Translations under genes and position numbers: made by a program
Source of the DNA: Candidatus Woesearchaeota archaeon
GTDB taxonomy: Archaea > Nanobdellota > Nanobdellia > Woesearchaeales > ARS49
Direction: 5' to 3'
Assembly (NCBI GenBank): GCA_030750765.1
Contig: JASMHM010000001.1
Location: forward strand, 270,696 to 334,695
DNA length: 64,000 bases
Shown here: piece after piece, positions 1-7,845 of the stretch
Layout of the letters: every line of letters starts with the position of its first letter
Numbering within the stretch: the first letter of the stretch is position 1
Notes under the pieces: model-generated
Seen by the model: the letters and a program-made list of their open reading frames with translations, nothing else
Told to the model about the DNA's origin: nothing
Databases searched by the model: none

Positions 1-260
1 TCAGTCCCCTTACTTGGAAATCCTCCGCATCCTAGGCCACGTGTGACCTGCTTGCCGATCAAGAACTTTTTGTCTGCCTCGGTGATCTTCAAGTGTTGGT
101 GATCCGTGTTTGCTGCAATAATCTCAGCACCTCTTATGCCTTGCTTATACAGCCAGGTCACCATATTGTTGCCGCCGCCGCCTATGCCGATAACTTTAAT
201 GTTGGCATGGCCGATTGGCGTCTCAAAACTTTCTGTTGCATTAACTTCGTTTTCGTTCAT
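1..260 (-). CDS. ftsZ: Cell division protein FtsZ, N-terminal part (cut by window edge)
   Basis: Tubulin-like GTPase that forms the division ring. Only about the first 86 residues lie in the window. Reading leftward, the protein opens MNENEVNATESFETPIGHAN, then has the glycine-rich nucleotide-binding segment IKVIGIGGGGNNMV (about residues 21-34). AANTDHQHL and TRGLGCGGFP follow, matching the start of the FtsZ GTPase domain. I chose the ATG at 260 because GGAAGGGGGG lies shortly before it; an in-frame ATG at 290 would add ten residues. The promoter TATA box is about 200 bases upstream, so this gene has an unusually long leader for this genome. The remainder of the gene is outside the window, so which archaeal FtsZ subfamily it belongs to cannot be said. 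Confidence 0.93.
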   Translation of the reverse strand, partial: MNENEVNATESFETPIGHANIKVIGIGGGGNNMVTWLYKQGIRGAEIIAANTDHQHLKITEADKKFLIGKQVTRGLGCGGFPSKGT

Positions 261-429
261 TTCCCCATTTCCCCCCTTCCGAAATAGCATCTAGGCTACC
301 GAAAAGCTTATTAGGAAGTTCATACTCCCCTATCTTAGAAAGTCGTTCGATGCTTTTGCGCCAACAAAAGTATCTGACCAATGCGACTGGAATTACATTC
401 AACCAATGGTTTGCGCCAACAAACCCCAT
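241..429 (-). CDS. Possible 62-aa upstream ORF in the ftsZ leader
   Basis: This ORF starts about nine bases after the transcription start predicted from the TATA box at about 461-470 and ends 20 bases inside ftsZ. It has a plausible composition, including KIGEYELPNKLFGSLDAISE, but I recognise no family. The stretch GTTGGCGCAAA occurs twice in it, about 60 bases apart. It could be a small protein translationally coupled to ftsZ, or simply an open stretch of leader RNA. Coding status is uncertain. Confidence 0.3.
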   Translation of the reverse strand: MGFVGANHWLNVIPVALVRYFCWRKSIERLSKIGEYELPNKLFGSLDAISEGGKWGNERKRS

Positions 430-472
430 TTTTAATTATCTTCTGGCAAACAATGTTCTTATATAAATACTA
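261..472 (-). promoter_or_regulatory. ftsZ promoter and long 5' leader
   Basis: On the minus strand TATTTATATAAG at about 461-472 is a good archaeal TATA box. Transcription should start near 437, leaving a leader of about 175 bases before ftsZ, against essentially none for most genes here. The leader contains the possible 62-aa ORF and ends in a G-rich site (GGAAGGGGGG) that can serve as a Shine-Dalgarno sequence. Bases 473-556 hold no gene that I can see. Confidence 0.5.
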
Positions 473-585
473 CCAATGTGTAACCTAACTGTTACAGAAG
501 TAGGGGTACTTTTCTCGTGGAGGCGTCACTCTGGATGGATGAAACAAGAGCAAGTTATTTATACCAGTGATGCGCCCAGGATTGC

Positions 586-894
586 ATGGGAGAATTTGAA
601 GCAGAACTTGAGGAGTACATTTCTCAGAGGAGAAAAGGTAGTTTGATGAGCTTCATAGCCTCGAAGAAGATAGAGAAAGAGCAGCCTCCTGAAGAAGAGA
701 AAAAAGGTATTTTTTCTAAAATGTTCGGCGAAAAGCCAAAGCCACAAGATCTCAAAGCAGACCTAAAAGATGTGGCGAAGATAGCGTTCAACGCCATGCA
801 ACGCCTGCCACCCGCCGAGGTGGAAGAGTTCAAACGAAGCGCAGACTATGCGTACTTTAAGGAAATACTAGCCAAGCACGATCTCATAAAGTAG
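586..894 (+). CDS. Hypothetical charged protein, 102 aa
   Basis: No family recognised. The protein is rich in lysine and glutamate, has no signal peptide or membrane segment, and is probably cytoplasmic. Residues 1-60 look like an amphipathic, charged helix with a linker (KKGIFSKMFGEKPKP). Residues 64-102 form a second probable helical region (AKIAFNAMQRLPPAEVEEF). The start is supported by a TATA box (ATTTATACC, about 557-565) 25 bases upstream, the spacing of a leaderless message. It is followed closely by the Kazal-domain gene, which has its own promoter. Confidence 0.65.
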   Translation: MGEFEAELEEYISQRRKGSLMSFIASKKIEKEQPPEEEKKGIFSKMFGEKPKPQDLKADLKDVAKIAFNAMQRLPPAEVEEFKRSADYAYFKEILAKHDLIK

Positions 895-928
895 TCATCT
901 ATATATACCCGCAATCTCTTTGTAGGAT

Positions 929-1234
929 ATGAAAAAGCTCGTTTGCTTGTTGTTATTCTTGGCAGCATGCCAAGCCCAGCCACCATTAGGAGGCGGGCAA
1001 GGAGACTGTATCTGCATAGCACAATACGATCCAGTGTGTGGCCAGGACGGTAACACGTACGAGAATAGCTGTCGAGCAGACTGTATTGGAGTCACGCACA
1101 CCCCGAGGGCTTGTGCTAACGGAGTCTGTCCAAGAATTTTCGACCCAGTATGCGGAGAGGATGGAAAGACCTACGACAATGGCTGTGAAGCAGACGCTGC
1201 TAAGGTAAGTTATGTTCCTAACGAATGCCAGTAA
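929..1234 (+). CDS. Secreted lipoprotein with two Kazal-type inhibitor domains
   Basis: Predicted secreted serine-protease inhibitor-like protein of 101 aa. Residues 1-14 are a short signal peptide ending in a lipobox-like LAAC, suggesting lipid anchoring at Cys14. Two Kazal domains follow (about 25-62 and 65-101), each with the signature YDPVCGQDGNTYENSC or FDPVCGEDGKTYDNGC and a further Cys near the end, giving the usual disulfide pattern. Kazal domains are common in animals and scattered in bacteria but unusual in archaea. The real target is unknown: it could act on a foreign protease or only be a small disulfide scaffold. TATA (TATATATACC, 899-908) lies 26 bases before the ATG. The 3' end overlaps the convergent phospholipase-D-like gene by 25 bases. 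Confidence 0.85.
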   Translation: MKKLVCLLLFLAACQAQPPLGGGQGDCICIAQYDPVCGQDGNTYENSCRADCIGVTHTPRACANGVCPRIFDPVCGEDGKTYDNGCEADAAKVSYVPNECQ

Positions 1235-2046
1235 TCTACCTCTTCAACGTACTTCTTTGCTAGATCCGGATGGTGGATGATTATCACATTCTCATCATTC
1301 TTTCTATACCCTGCCTTGCTTGGGTTGGCACTCCCTGCGATGACCCATTCGTTATCCACCACGAAGAATTTGTGGTGAATTTTCTTTCTCACACTATTAG
1401 GTAGACGGTCTGCCTTGCTTGCCCTCCCACCCCACTCTCCAACAACCCCATGAACGTCAAGCGTCTCTGCTTTCTCCTCTAGCATGGCTGCAATATCTTC
1501 ATCGGTGATGAGGTTCAAAGCGTACAAGATGGATGAGTTCGCCTGTTGGAGAACCTCTAGGATTGCTTGCTTGCATTTGTCTTCTGGACAGAAACGAATC
1601 CTTAAGGTATGATTGTTGAGCATGATGACAGGGTTTTGGACAGGAAATCCTTTGCCGAACGTTCCTGCAACCAACTCTCCCAACTCAGCTTCGTAAAGTC
1701 TGCTGACGTAAGAGGAATGGAGTACTAGGAGATTGTTTGCTTGTTTCATGTTACTCGTTGTAGGGTTCATGCTTCCTGTAGCCACCATGTTGTTTACCAC
1801 GCAAAACTTGTTGTGCATCAAGCCAGATGTTCGAGCATCCTTCGTGACTAAGATTCGTGGCTGGAACTTTGGTGAGTTATAGATTGCACAACTTCCGTTG
1901 TTGAACTTTTGGAGTTGTCCGAGGCAATCATCCCTAGGACAGAAGTATGCCTCCATGGGAAGGTTCTCTTCAACAGGGATGAAGGGTTCTGTCACGTTTC
2001 CGGTCAACGTACAACCGAACAGGCACAAAAACAGCCAGATTTTCAT
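1210..2046 (-). CDS. Phospholipase D-like lipoprotein
   Basis: Member of the PLD superfamily (phosphodiesterase or nuclease fold), 278 aa. Two HKD-type motifs are visible: HNKFCVVNN followed by GSMNPTTSN, and HHKFFVVDN followed by GSANPSKAG, so both halves of the two-lobed active site are present. In each, the H-x-K is followed about ten residues later by G-S-x-N. The N-terminus (MKIWLFLCLFGCTLTGN) is a short signal peptide with a lipobox-like LFGC, so the enzyme is probably anchored on the outer face of the membrane. Substrate unknown; this family includes lipid-cleaving and DNA-cleaving enzymes. A TATA box (TTTTAAAG, about 2066-2075) 26 bases upstream fixes the start. Confidence 0.82.
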   Translation of the reverse strand: MKIWLFLCLFGCTLTGNVTEPFIPVEENLPMEAYFCPRDDCLGQLQKFNNGSCAIYNSPKFQPRILVTKDARTSGLMHNKFCVVNNMVATGSMNPTTSNMKQANNLLVLHSSYVSRLYEAELGELVAGTFGKGFPVQNPVIMLNNHTLRIRFCPEDKCKQAILEVLQQANSSILYALNLITDEDIAAMLEEKAETLDVHGVVGEWGGRASKADRLPNSVRKKIHHKFFVVDNEWVIAGSANPSKAGYRKNDENVIIIHHPDLAKKYVEEVDYWHSLGT

Positions 2047-2168
2047 GATTTCGGGCCCCAGAACTTTCTTTAAAAGTGTTGCTACTCCAGACTCGAAATC
2101 TTTTTATGCTAAACACCATCCTGGAGTAGTTACGGGGTAGGACAAAATCCTATCACCTCTTTTTCCCG

Positions 2169-2192
2169 CGCAGGCTTCCTCGGAGGCCTGCG
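2169..2192 (-). terminator. Stem-loop after the ATP-grasp operon
   Basis: CGCAGGC and GCCTGCG form a perfect 7-bp stem with a 10-base loop, just after the stop codon of the last gene of the leftward topA operon. An A-rich run follows on the transcribed strand. It is a plausible end-of-operon structure; archaeal terminators do not require a hairpin, so its role is inferred. Confidence 0.4.
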
Positions 2193-2198
2193 AGGGTT

Positions 2199-3008
2199 TT
2201 ATCTTTGCGCCTGGCGGACTAGCTCTCTCCAGTGTGAGAATTTTTCTGGCTCGTGTTCGTTAAGATATGCCTCTATGCCCTTAAAGTTTGGACATCGTTG
2301 GACCTCAATCAGGTAGGGGGTAGAGCCCTGTGCTGCGGCCAAGTCAATGGTAAAGATACGCGAAGTCCAGACGATTTTTTCTTGGGTGACCACACCCGCG
2401 TTAACAAGAGTTTCTGCACACCTTCCTACTATATCTGTTTGGTACGCGAGGTAGTTCACATCGGCACCCACCTCTGCTAACACTTCCTTGCAAGGCAATC
2501 TTGTGCCCACGTTCCTCACGGTGCCAAAATGAGGATTTACCCCCACCTTTGCGTAGGAAGCGAGGTACTCAAGCCTGTCCGCAAAGACAAAAACGTTTCT
2601 TATCTCCCAGGTGTTTCCGCGATAAGAAGGGATACCCATGTCTGCGTCTACAACAATCTTATCTCGAGTGCTCAGACGGTAGATTTTCATGACCTCAGAC
2701 ACTCTTTCCTTGTCTGCAGGAAGGGAGGTTGCAGGGAGATCGTTCGCACCTGCCTCATCAAGCAAGAGTTGTATGTCGTTATCAGGTGTGTGAAATCTCA
2801 CACCCTCTCCGTTCCTCGCAATCTTTAGCAGCCCTCTTCCACCCCCTTGCGCGGTAGGCTTGAGATACACTGCGCCATGTTGATCTAGAAAGGCCATCAC
2901 ACCGTTTATGGCTTTCTGCTGTTCCTGACTACCAACCTTCCAGACAAACCAAGAGGGTCGTTTTGCTACACCACGTAGTGCGTTATAAAATTCTAGTTTA
3001 TCAGGCAT
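2199..3008 (-). CDS. ATP-grasp family protein (YheC/D-like), copy 2
   Basis: Predicted ATP-dependent carboxylate-amine/thiol ligase fold, 269 aa from the ATG at 3008. YLKPTAQGGGRGLLKI (about residues 50-65) resembles the lysine and glycine-rich loop of YheC/YheD ATP-grasp proteins, and TIDLAAAQ...YLIEVQ near the C-terminus resembles the metal-binding strand. Paralogue of the gene just upstream (shared W-E-I-R-N-[VI]-F, the LASYAKVG/LGSYVKVG region and L-[IV]-E-V-Q). The start is chosen because the ATG overlaps the stop (TAATG) of a 3' relic of the S16 protease gene, the same arrangement the other paralogue has with the intact protease gene. Substrate unknown. The metal-binding asparagine found in many ATP-grasp enzymes appears replaced by Gln (EVQ). 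Confidence 0.72.
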   Translation of the reverse strand: MPDKLEFYNALRGVAKRPSWFVWKVGSQEQQKAINGVMAFLDQHGAVYLKPTAQGGGRGLLKIARNGEGVRFHTPDNDIQLLLDEAGANDLPATSLPADKERVSEVMKIYRLSTRDKIVVDADMGIPSYRGNTWEIRNVFVFADRLEYLASYAKVGVNPHFGTVRNVGTRLPCKEVLAEVGADVNYLAYQTDIVGRCAETLVNAGVVTQEKIVWTSRIFTIDLAAAQGSTPYLIEVQRCPNFKGIEAYLNEHEPEKFSHWRELVRQAQR

Positions 3009-3088
3009 TACATATTCCTCACGTAGGCTACACCACCGATTAGGATGAAAAGAATTGCTAGCCAGCGAGCGTGCCATCGCAAAAGAAG
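3008..3088 (-). pseudogene. 3' relic of a second S16 protease gene
   Basis: Between the two ATP-grasp paralogues one frame ends FILIGGVAYVRNM and its stop codon overlaps the next ATG as TAATG. The intact S16 protease gene ends FILIGGIVWVRNI with its stop overlapping the ATP-grasp ATG as ATGA. Over the last 14 codons the two DNA sequences are also alike. The best explanation is a tandem duplication of (end of protease + ATP-grasp), after which nearly all of the extra protease copy was lost. Only the last membrane-helix piece remains recognisable; upstream of it (to 3195) the reading frame shows no homology I can see. Confidence 0.6.
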
Positions 3089-3195
3089 GTAGGTTGCTGG
3101 TGACTGAAGGAACCCCATTTCCACTCCGAAAATGCTTGGGCTACACAGTCTTGGAACAACACTTGCTAGTGCTTCGCATATTTTTTTCTTTTTTC

Positions 3196-4068
3196 TCATC
3201 GTAACTCGAACCGTGTTGGATCTCTCTCTGCAACCCACTGGAAAGCGTCCCTCGTACGGTCTAACGCTTCAGCATCAAAATGGTTGAACGCATCAACTGC
3301 CCCTTCGTAACTAGGACCGTATTGCACTTCTACGAGAGAGGGAACATCCTCATCGGGAGCAAGATCAATAGAAAAAAGCCTCGTGTGTATATCTCGATCG
3401 CAACGTTCTCGAAGCAACGAATACACGGGATTCGCGCAGCTCGCGGCAATGGCTAACTGCTCGACCTCGTACCATTGTGCTATGCCCCCCATGGTCGCTT
3501 CGAGAACTTTTTGTGGAAGCTCTCTGTGCCCCCCCTGTTCTACAGTGGCAAAGTGTTCATCATCCCCCACCTTGACATAACTTCCAAGCCATTGCAATCC
3601 CTCCCCCATAAAAAAGATATTGCGAATCTCCCACGCGCACCCTTCATACAAAGGTATCCTCAATCCCGCCTGTACCGTGGCAGGGAGATACCTACAATTC
3701 TTGTAGGCATCGACTATCTTTTGAACTGCGTGCAGCGAATCCGTAAATTCTAGAAATGGCTCGCCCTCTTTCAGCTCGAGCTCTCGGCATAGATCATGCA
3801 ATTCCAGAGAGGGAGCACACAGTTCGATTTGGTTTGTGTGCTTTATCGCTTTCGCTAGCCCAAAACCTCCACAGGTTACAGCACCAATAGGTTTGAAGTA
3901 GATTGCTCCACGTTCGTTTAGCCAGGAATTCACTTTGCAGATTTGTTCAGGCGCAGTCTTCAATCCGTCATAGACCATGTCGATGCTGGGAGGTTTGTTC
4001 ACGAACCCGTCTACCGCAATCTCCAGATCTTTTTTTGCGAGCCTAGGTTCGGAGGGCGAGGAAATCAT
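3196..4068 (-). CDS. ATP-grasp family protein (YheC/D-like), copy 1
   Basis: Paralogue of the next gene downstream, 290 aa. IYFKPIGAVTCGGFGLAKAI (about residues 55-75) corresponds to the ATP-grasp lysine/glycine loop, though it is less glycine-rich than in copy 2. SIDLAPDEDVPSLVEVQYGP near the end matches the C-terminal metal-binding strand. WEIRNIFFMGEGLQWLGSYV is the core segment shared with copy 2. The ATG overlaps the stop of the S16 protease (ATGA), implying translational coupling. No signal peptide, so cytoplasmic. Role unknown; known YheC/D proteins are linked to spore coats in Bacillus, which does not transfer here. Confidence 0.72.
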   Translation of the reverse strand: MISSPSEPRLAKKDLEIAVDGFVNKPPSIDMVYDGLKTAPEQICKVNSWLNERGAIYFKPIGAVTCGGFGLAKAIKHTNQIELCAPSLELHDLCRELELKEGEPFLEFTDSLHAVQKIVDAYKNCRYLPATVQAGLRIPLYEGCAWEIRNIFFMGEGLQWLGSYVKVGDDEHFATVEQGGHRELPQKVLEATMGGIAQWYEVEQLAIAASCANPVYSLLRERCDRDIHTRLFSIDLAPDEDVPSLVEVQYGPSYEGAVDAFNHFDAEALDRTRDAFQWVAERDPTRFELR

Positions 4069-5597
4069 ATATTTCTCACCCAGACTATGCCACCGATGAG
4101 GATGAACACGCTTCCTAGCCCAAAGAGAACGTATTGGTAGGTTTCGTGATCTGGGAAGGTGTCAGTGTGGGCGTTCAATGTTGCAAACTCTAGTGCGTAC
4201 TCTGCAAAGAGCAGGCTGGTGGTGGGCGTGTCTTCAGAAAGGCTTTCTGCCAGTTCATAGTAGCTGTAGCCGATGATAGGGAAGACACCTTTTGTCTGTC
4301 CTCTTGCTATCTCCTGGTTCACCACGTCTAGTTTTGTGCGTAGCACTCTAGGTAGGGCTTCCTCTCGGATGCCTATGACGCCCATGATTGCGTTTGCTTC
4401 TGCTTTTGCTTTGGATGCAGAGTAGAGACAGTCGATGTAGTTTTCATCAGCATGGAAGGCATATGCTTGGTCTAGGGTTATGCGGACTGCGGTTGCTAGT
4501 GGTGGAGTTATGGAGACCACATAACTGTAGCGTTCTTCTGCTTCAGCTATTTTATGCTGGCACCCTTCTTTTAATCGTAGTATTTGTGGCGGACTTTCTG
4601 TACCTAGAAAGGTGGACCATAGCTGTGCGGAGTACAATCTTTCTTTTGCGTACGCTAGATTGCCCTTGCTCCCGTTGAGTATTGCTTCTTTGGTCTCCCT
4701 TAGACGTTCGTTGACCATCATGATGGTCTGGACGTCAGTTAGAGATAGTATTTCGTGTTGTTTGAGCTCTTGCTCAAAGGTTTTGAGCTCTTTTTGGAGA
4801 GTTACAGAACTTTCTTCGGTAGGATTTTCTCGGGCGTTGTTGACTCGGCTCCTGAAGCAGGCAGAGGCTGCTGCGTAGTACTTTCCGTTGTCATACTCGT
4901 CTGTTTGCGTGGAGCAGAGCCCTTCTGCTATGCGTTTCATCCTGTCTGCGTAGGTTGCATCCAGCGTTAGTGTCGTGTGGGGTCTTGGTTCGTAGTTGGG
5001 CAGGAAGTGAGGTAGTGCCTCTTCGATGGTTGACACCTCAATGATGGTTAGTCCGAGTTCTTTGCCGTACGGTATGGGATCGATATCGATACCTTCCACT
5101 TGCATTTTCGTACCTGGAGGGATGAGGACGGTGGTGATACCCTTCTTTTGGGCTGCTTGGATCTTCTCTAACGTTCCACCTACAGGACCAATACTTCCTC
5201 CGCTGTTGATGGTGCCAGTCATGGCTACGTGTTCTTTGACTGGCTTGCCTTGTAGGGAGGCTACCGTAAGTATGGTAGCTACTCCACCAGCACTTGGTCC
5301 GCCGATTATGCCCGGGGGTGCGCGTATGGTGAAGAAGAAGTCTGTCTTCTTGCATTCTTTCTCAAGGACACTGCATGCCACTTGTTGTGCAAATCGCATG
5401 CTGGTCTGGGTGGTGACTCTCGTAAGGGGAAAGGTGTCTAGGAACACTCTTCCAGTACCCCTTCTGGTTTCTAGGGAGAGTTCTGCAACAATGCCATCTC
5501 TTATCTCTCCTTGCTCAGTTAGGGCTAGCAAGGGTATGGTCTCCGCTAGTACGGGTGTGGCTAGCAATACAAGTCCCAATAGTAAGAATAGTTTCAT
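4065..5597 (-). CDS. Secreted/membrane-anchored Lon-like serine protease (S16)
   Basis: Predicted extracytoplasmic peptidase of the S16 (Lon proteolytic domain) family, 510 aa, without an AAA+ domain. Signal peptide at residues 1-18 (ends PVLA). The Lon domain spans about 20-190, with nucleophile Ser102 in GGPSAGG and catalytic Lys145 in GGTLEKIQAA, the Ser-Lys dyad. The remainder to about residue 480 is helical and Cys-poor. One C-terminal membrane helix (VLFGLGSVFILIGGIVWV) anchors it with the protease outside. The start is the ATG overlapping the topA stop (ATGA); an upstream Met would lie inside topA. Such ATP-independent archaeal Lon-like proteins occur in several archaea, but their substrates are not established. 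A relic of a second copy lies downstream. Confidence 0.88.
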   Translation of the reverse strand: MKLFLLLGLVLLATPVLAETIPLLALTEQGEIRDGIVAELSLETRRGTGRVFLDTFPLTRVTTQTSMRFAQQVACSVLEKECKKTDFFFTIRAPPGIIGGPSAGGVATILTVASLQGKPVKEHVAMTGTINSGGSIGPVGGTLEKIQAAQKKGITTVLIPPGTKMQVEGIDIDPIPYGKELGLTIIEVSTIEEALPHFLPNYEPRPHTTLTLDATYADRMKRIAEGLCSTQTDEYDNGKYYAAASACFRSRVNNARENPTEESSVTLQKELKTFEQELKQHEILSLTDVQTIMMVNERLRETKEAILNGSKGNLAYAKERLYSAQLWSTFLGTESPPQILRLKEGCQHKIAEAEERYSYVVSITPPLATAVRITLDQAYAFHADENYIDCLYSASKAKAEANAIMGVIGIREEALPRVLRTKLDVVNQEIARGQTKGVFPIIGYSYYELAESLSEDTPTTSLLFAEYALEFATLNAHTDTFPDHETYQYVLFGLGSVFILIGGIVWVRNI

Positions 5598-7729
5598 TCT
5601 GGTAGTTTTGCGGTGAAAAAGCATTTGGGGAATCTGTCACACGCGATGAACGCTCCGTACATGCTTTTTCTGAGCATTTGGTTGCCCTCTTTGCATTTGG
5701 GGCATTTGCCTTTGATTTCTACGTCTGCTCCTTTGGTTGGGCAGTCGGAGTTCATGCATAGCTCTTGTGGTCTTTTTCTTTTCTTGATTACCTTCACAAA
5801 AGGATACTTGCAGGCCTCACATACTTTGTCTAGGGCTTGGATGAGTCCGTTGGCAGGTAGTTTTGCTGTTGTCTCGCAGTCTGGGTACTTGTTACAGGCT
5901 GCGAACCTTCCAAACTTTCCTTTGCGGATCATTAGTACGCCATCACATTGTGGGCAAGGACCTAGGGTGTTCATCTCGTCGCGAGTGTTGGCAAAGGTGT
6001 GCTTGAGTTGTTCGCCTATGTCTGCTTCTTTGTCGCCAAACGCTTTGAGGAGTTCTATGATCGCGCCTTGCGCTTCATCAAGAACCTCTTCTTCTTTTTT
6101 CTTTTCTGCGCGTATGTGTTCCATCTGCTCTTCAAAGTGTCGTGTTAAATCCTCGTCCACCATAGGGGGACAGTACTTGTCGAGGATATTGCACACCTTG
6201 ACACCTAGTTCTGTCGCTTCGAGATGTTCGCCTTTAACGTAGCTTCTTTGTACTAATCGGTCGACAATATCTGCTCGTGTTGCTTTGGTGCCTAGATTTC
6301 TTTTTTCTAGTTCTTTGATGATGCTGCTTGGCGTGTATCGCTTGGGTGGAGAGGTTTCCAGATCGTGCTTTTTTATTTTCTTTATTTTTACTTCATCCTT
6401 TTCTTTGAGTGAAGGCAATTCTACTTCTTCTTGCTTGACGTAGGGTGCGTAGATGGCGTGCCATCCTTGTTCTATCGTTCTTGTTCCTTTGGCGACGAAT
6501 TTTTCTTCGTTGACGTTGAGTGTTAAGGTGACTGTTTCTCGTTTTGCGATCTGGCCAAAGGTTGCCAAGAATCTTTTGACGATAAGATCATACACTTTGT
6601 AGTCGCGGCCGTCTAGTGATCGGGGCATGCTTCCTGTAGGATAGATGGCGGGATGCGCAGGATCTGTTTTCTTTCCGTTGTTAGGTGTGGGACCGGTGAG
6701 CTTTACTAAATCACCATACTTTTTCTCTAACTTTTTCTTAATGCTTGCAAACCCTATTGCAGGCGGTAGTTGCTGCGAGCTCGTTCGTGGGTAGGAGATG
6801 TATCCAGAAGTGTAGAGGTCTTGTGCTATACTCAAGGTTGCCTTAGGATTGATGCCAAAACAACGATAGCTTTCTGTTTGAAGCGTGGTAAGATCGAACG
6901 GAACAGGTGGTTGTTGGGTGTACTGTCGTTGTGCTACCTTGTCCACGATGGCGGTTTTCGCTCCTTTCGTGTTGGCGATGATATCTTTAGCTTTGGGCTC
7001 TTCCCATATCTTGTCATCCTCATGCCAGGCAACAAATTCTTTGGTGGTTAATTCTATCTTCCAGAAGGGTGTGGGGGTGAAGTCTTGGATGCTCTTTTCT
7101 CGATCTACCAAGATTTTTAGGGCAGGCCCTTGTACTCTTCCTGCACTGAGGATCTTGAACATGCCTGCTTTCTTTATTGCGTTGGTTAGTGCTCTAGACA
7201 TGTTGATCCCGTAATAGTAATCTAAAAAGTGTCGGGTCTCTCCTGCTAGTGCGAGCCCCCAATCTAGGGTAGGGGAAACGTCATCGTAAGCTTTTCGTAG
7301 GTCCTCTGTTGTTAATGTTGAGAAGCGCATTCTTTTAGCGTCTTTTCTTTTGCACACGTACCGAACGATGTTCAGCCCTATTACCTCTCCTTCGGTATCT
7401 AGGTCTGTTCCTACGATGACGTCATCAGCATCCTTTGCTAGTTTTTTTAGCACTTTTAGGTACTTGTCTGAGAAGGCGCTTTTTTTGGATACGTCTTTGA
7501 GTTCTGTCCATTGGATGTCAAAGACAGGGAATTGCATGCCTTTTTTCTTTTTTTGCGCTAGCCCATAGAGGTGGCCGGCGCTGCATCCTACCACAATATC
7601 CTTGTCATCTTTGGTTATTTTGTAGTAGGCTATCTTGTTGATCATTCCCTTTACGGGTTTGCCGTCTGCGAGCGCCTCTGCTATTTTTTTTGCTGCAGCT
7701 GGCTTCTCACTCACCACAAGCGTGTACAT
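5594..7729 (-). CDS. topA: DNA topoisomerase I (type IA)
   Basis: Relaxes negatively supercoiled DNA by single-strand cleavage and passage; 711 aa, full length. TOPRIM domain at residues 1-145 with the acidic GTDLDTEGE (107-115). The 5Y-CAP domain has SAGRVQGPALKIL (195-207) and catalytic Tyr313 in YISYPRTSS. The C-terminus has three four-cysteine zinc ribbons beginning CPQCDGVL, CEACKYPF and CPKCKEGN. It heads the leftward operon followed by the S16 protease and ATP-grasp genes, all coupled by start-stop overlaps. The promoter TTTTAAAC (7751-7758) is 26 bases before the ATG, giving a leaderless message. Confidence 0.96.
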   Translation of the reverse strand: MYTLVVSEKPAAAKKIAEALADGKPVKGMINKIAYYKITKDDKDIVVGCSAGHLYGLAQKKKKGMQFPVFDIQWTELKDVSKKSAFSDKYLKVLKKLAKDADDVIVGTDLDTEGEVIGLNIVRYVCKRKDAKRMRFSTLTTEDLRKAYDDVSPTLDWGLALAGETRHFLDYYYGINMSRALTNAIKKAGMFKILSAGRVQGPALKILVDREKSIQDFTPTPFWKIELTTKEFVAWHEDDKIWEEPKAKDIIANTKGAKTAIVDKVAQRQYTQQPPVPFDLTTLQTESYRCFGINPKATLSIAQDLYTSGYISYPRTSSQQLPPAIGFASIKKKLEKKYGDLVKLTGPTPNNGKKTDPAHPAIYPTGSMPRSLDGRDYKVYDLIVKRFLATFGQIAKRETVTLTLNVNEEKFVAKGTRTIEQGWHAIYAPYVKQEEVELPSLKEKDEVKIKKIKKHDLETSPPKRYTPSSIIKELEKRNLGTKATRADIVDRLVQRSYVKGEHLEATELGVKVCNILDKYCPPMVDEDLTRHFEEQMEHIRAEKKKEEEVLDEAQGAIIELLKAFGDKEADIGEQLKHTFANTRDEMNTLGPCPQCDGVLMIRKGKFGRFAACNKYPDCETTAKLPANGLIQALDKVCEACKYPFVKVIKKRKRPQELCMNSDCPTKGADVEIKGKCPKCKEGNQMLRKSMYGAFIACDRFPKCFFTAKLPE

Positions 7730-7797
7730 GTTTATAAATATTCGAAGTGGGTTTAAAAGTCTGCTCGACGCGCCCCATAAAGACTATGACTTAAAAG

Positions 7798-7844
7798 TCA
7801 CACTTTAAGAGAACCTTTATATATGATGTGGAAATCACACTTTA
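7798..7844 (+). promoter_or_regulatory. Promoter with flanking TCACACTTTA direct repeats
   Basis: TCACACTTTA occurs at 7798-7807 and again at 7835-7844, 37 bases apart. Between them lies the TATA box AACCTTTATATATG (7813-7826) of the rightward HExxH gene. The repeats bracket the TATA box, a typical place for an operator. The partner regulator is unknown. The leftward topA promoter is about 50 bases away. Confidence 0.45.
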
Positions 7845-7845
7845 C

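Noticed and set aside
2249..2830. Plus-strand frames opposite the ATP-grasp gene
   Set aside because: Cys/Arg-rich shadows without promoters; the minus-strand paralogue pair is clearly the coding strand.
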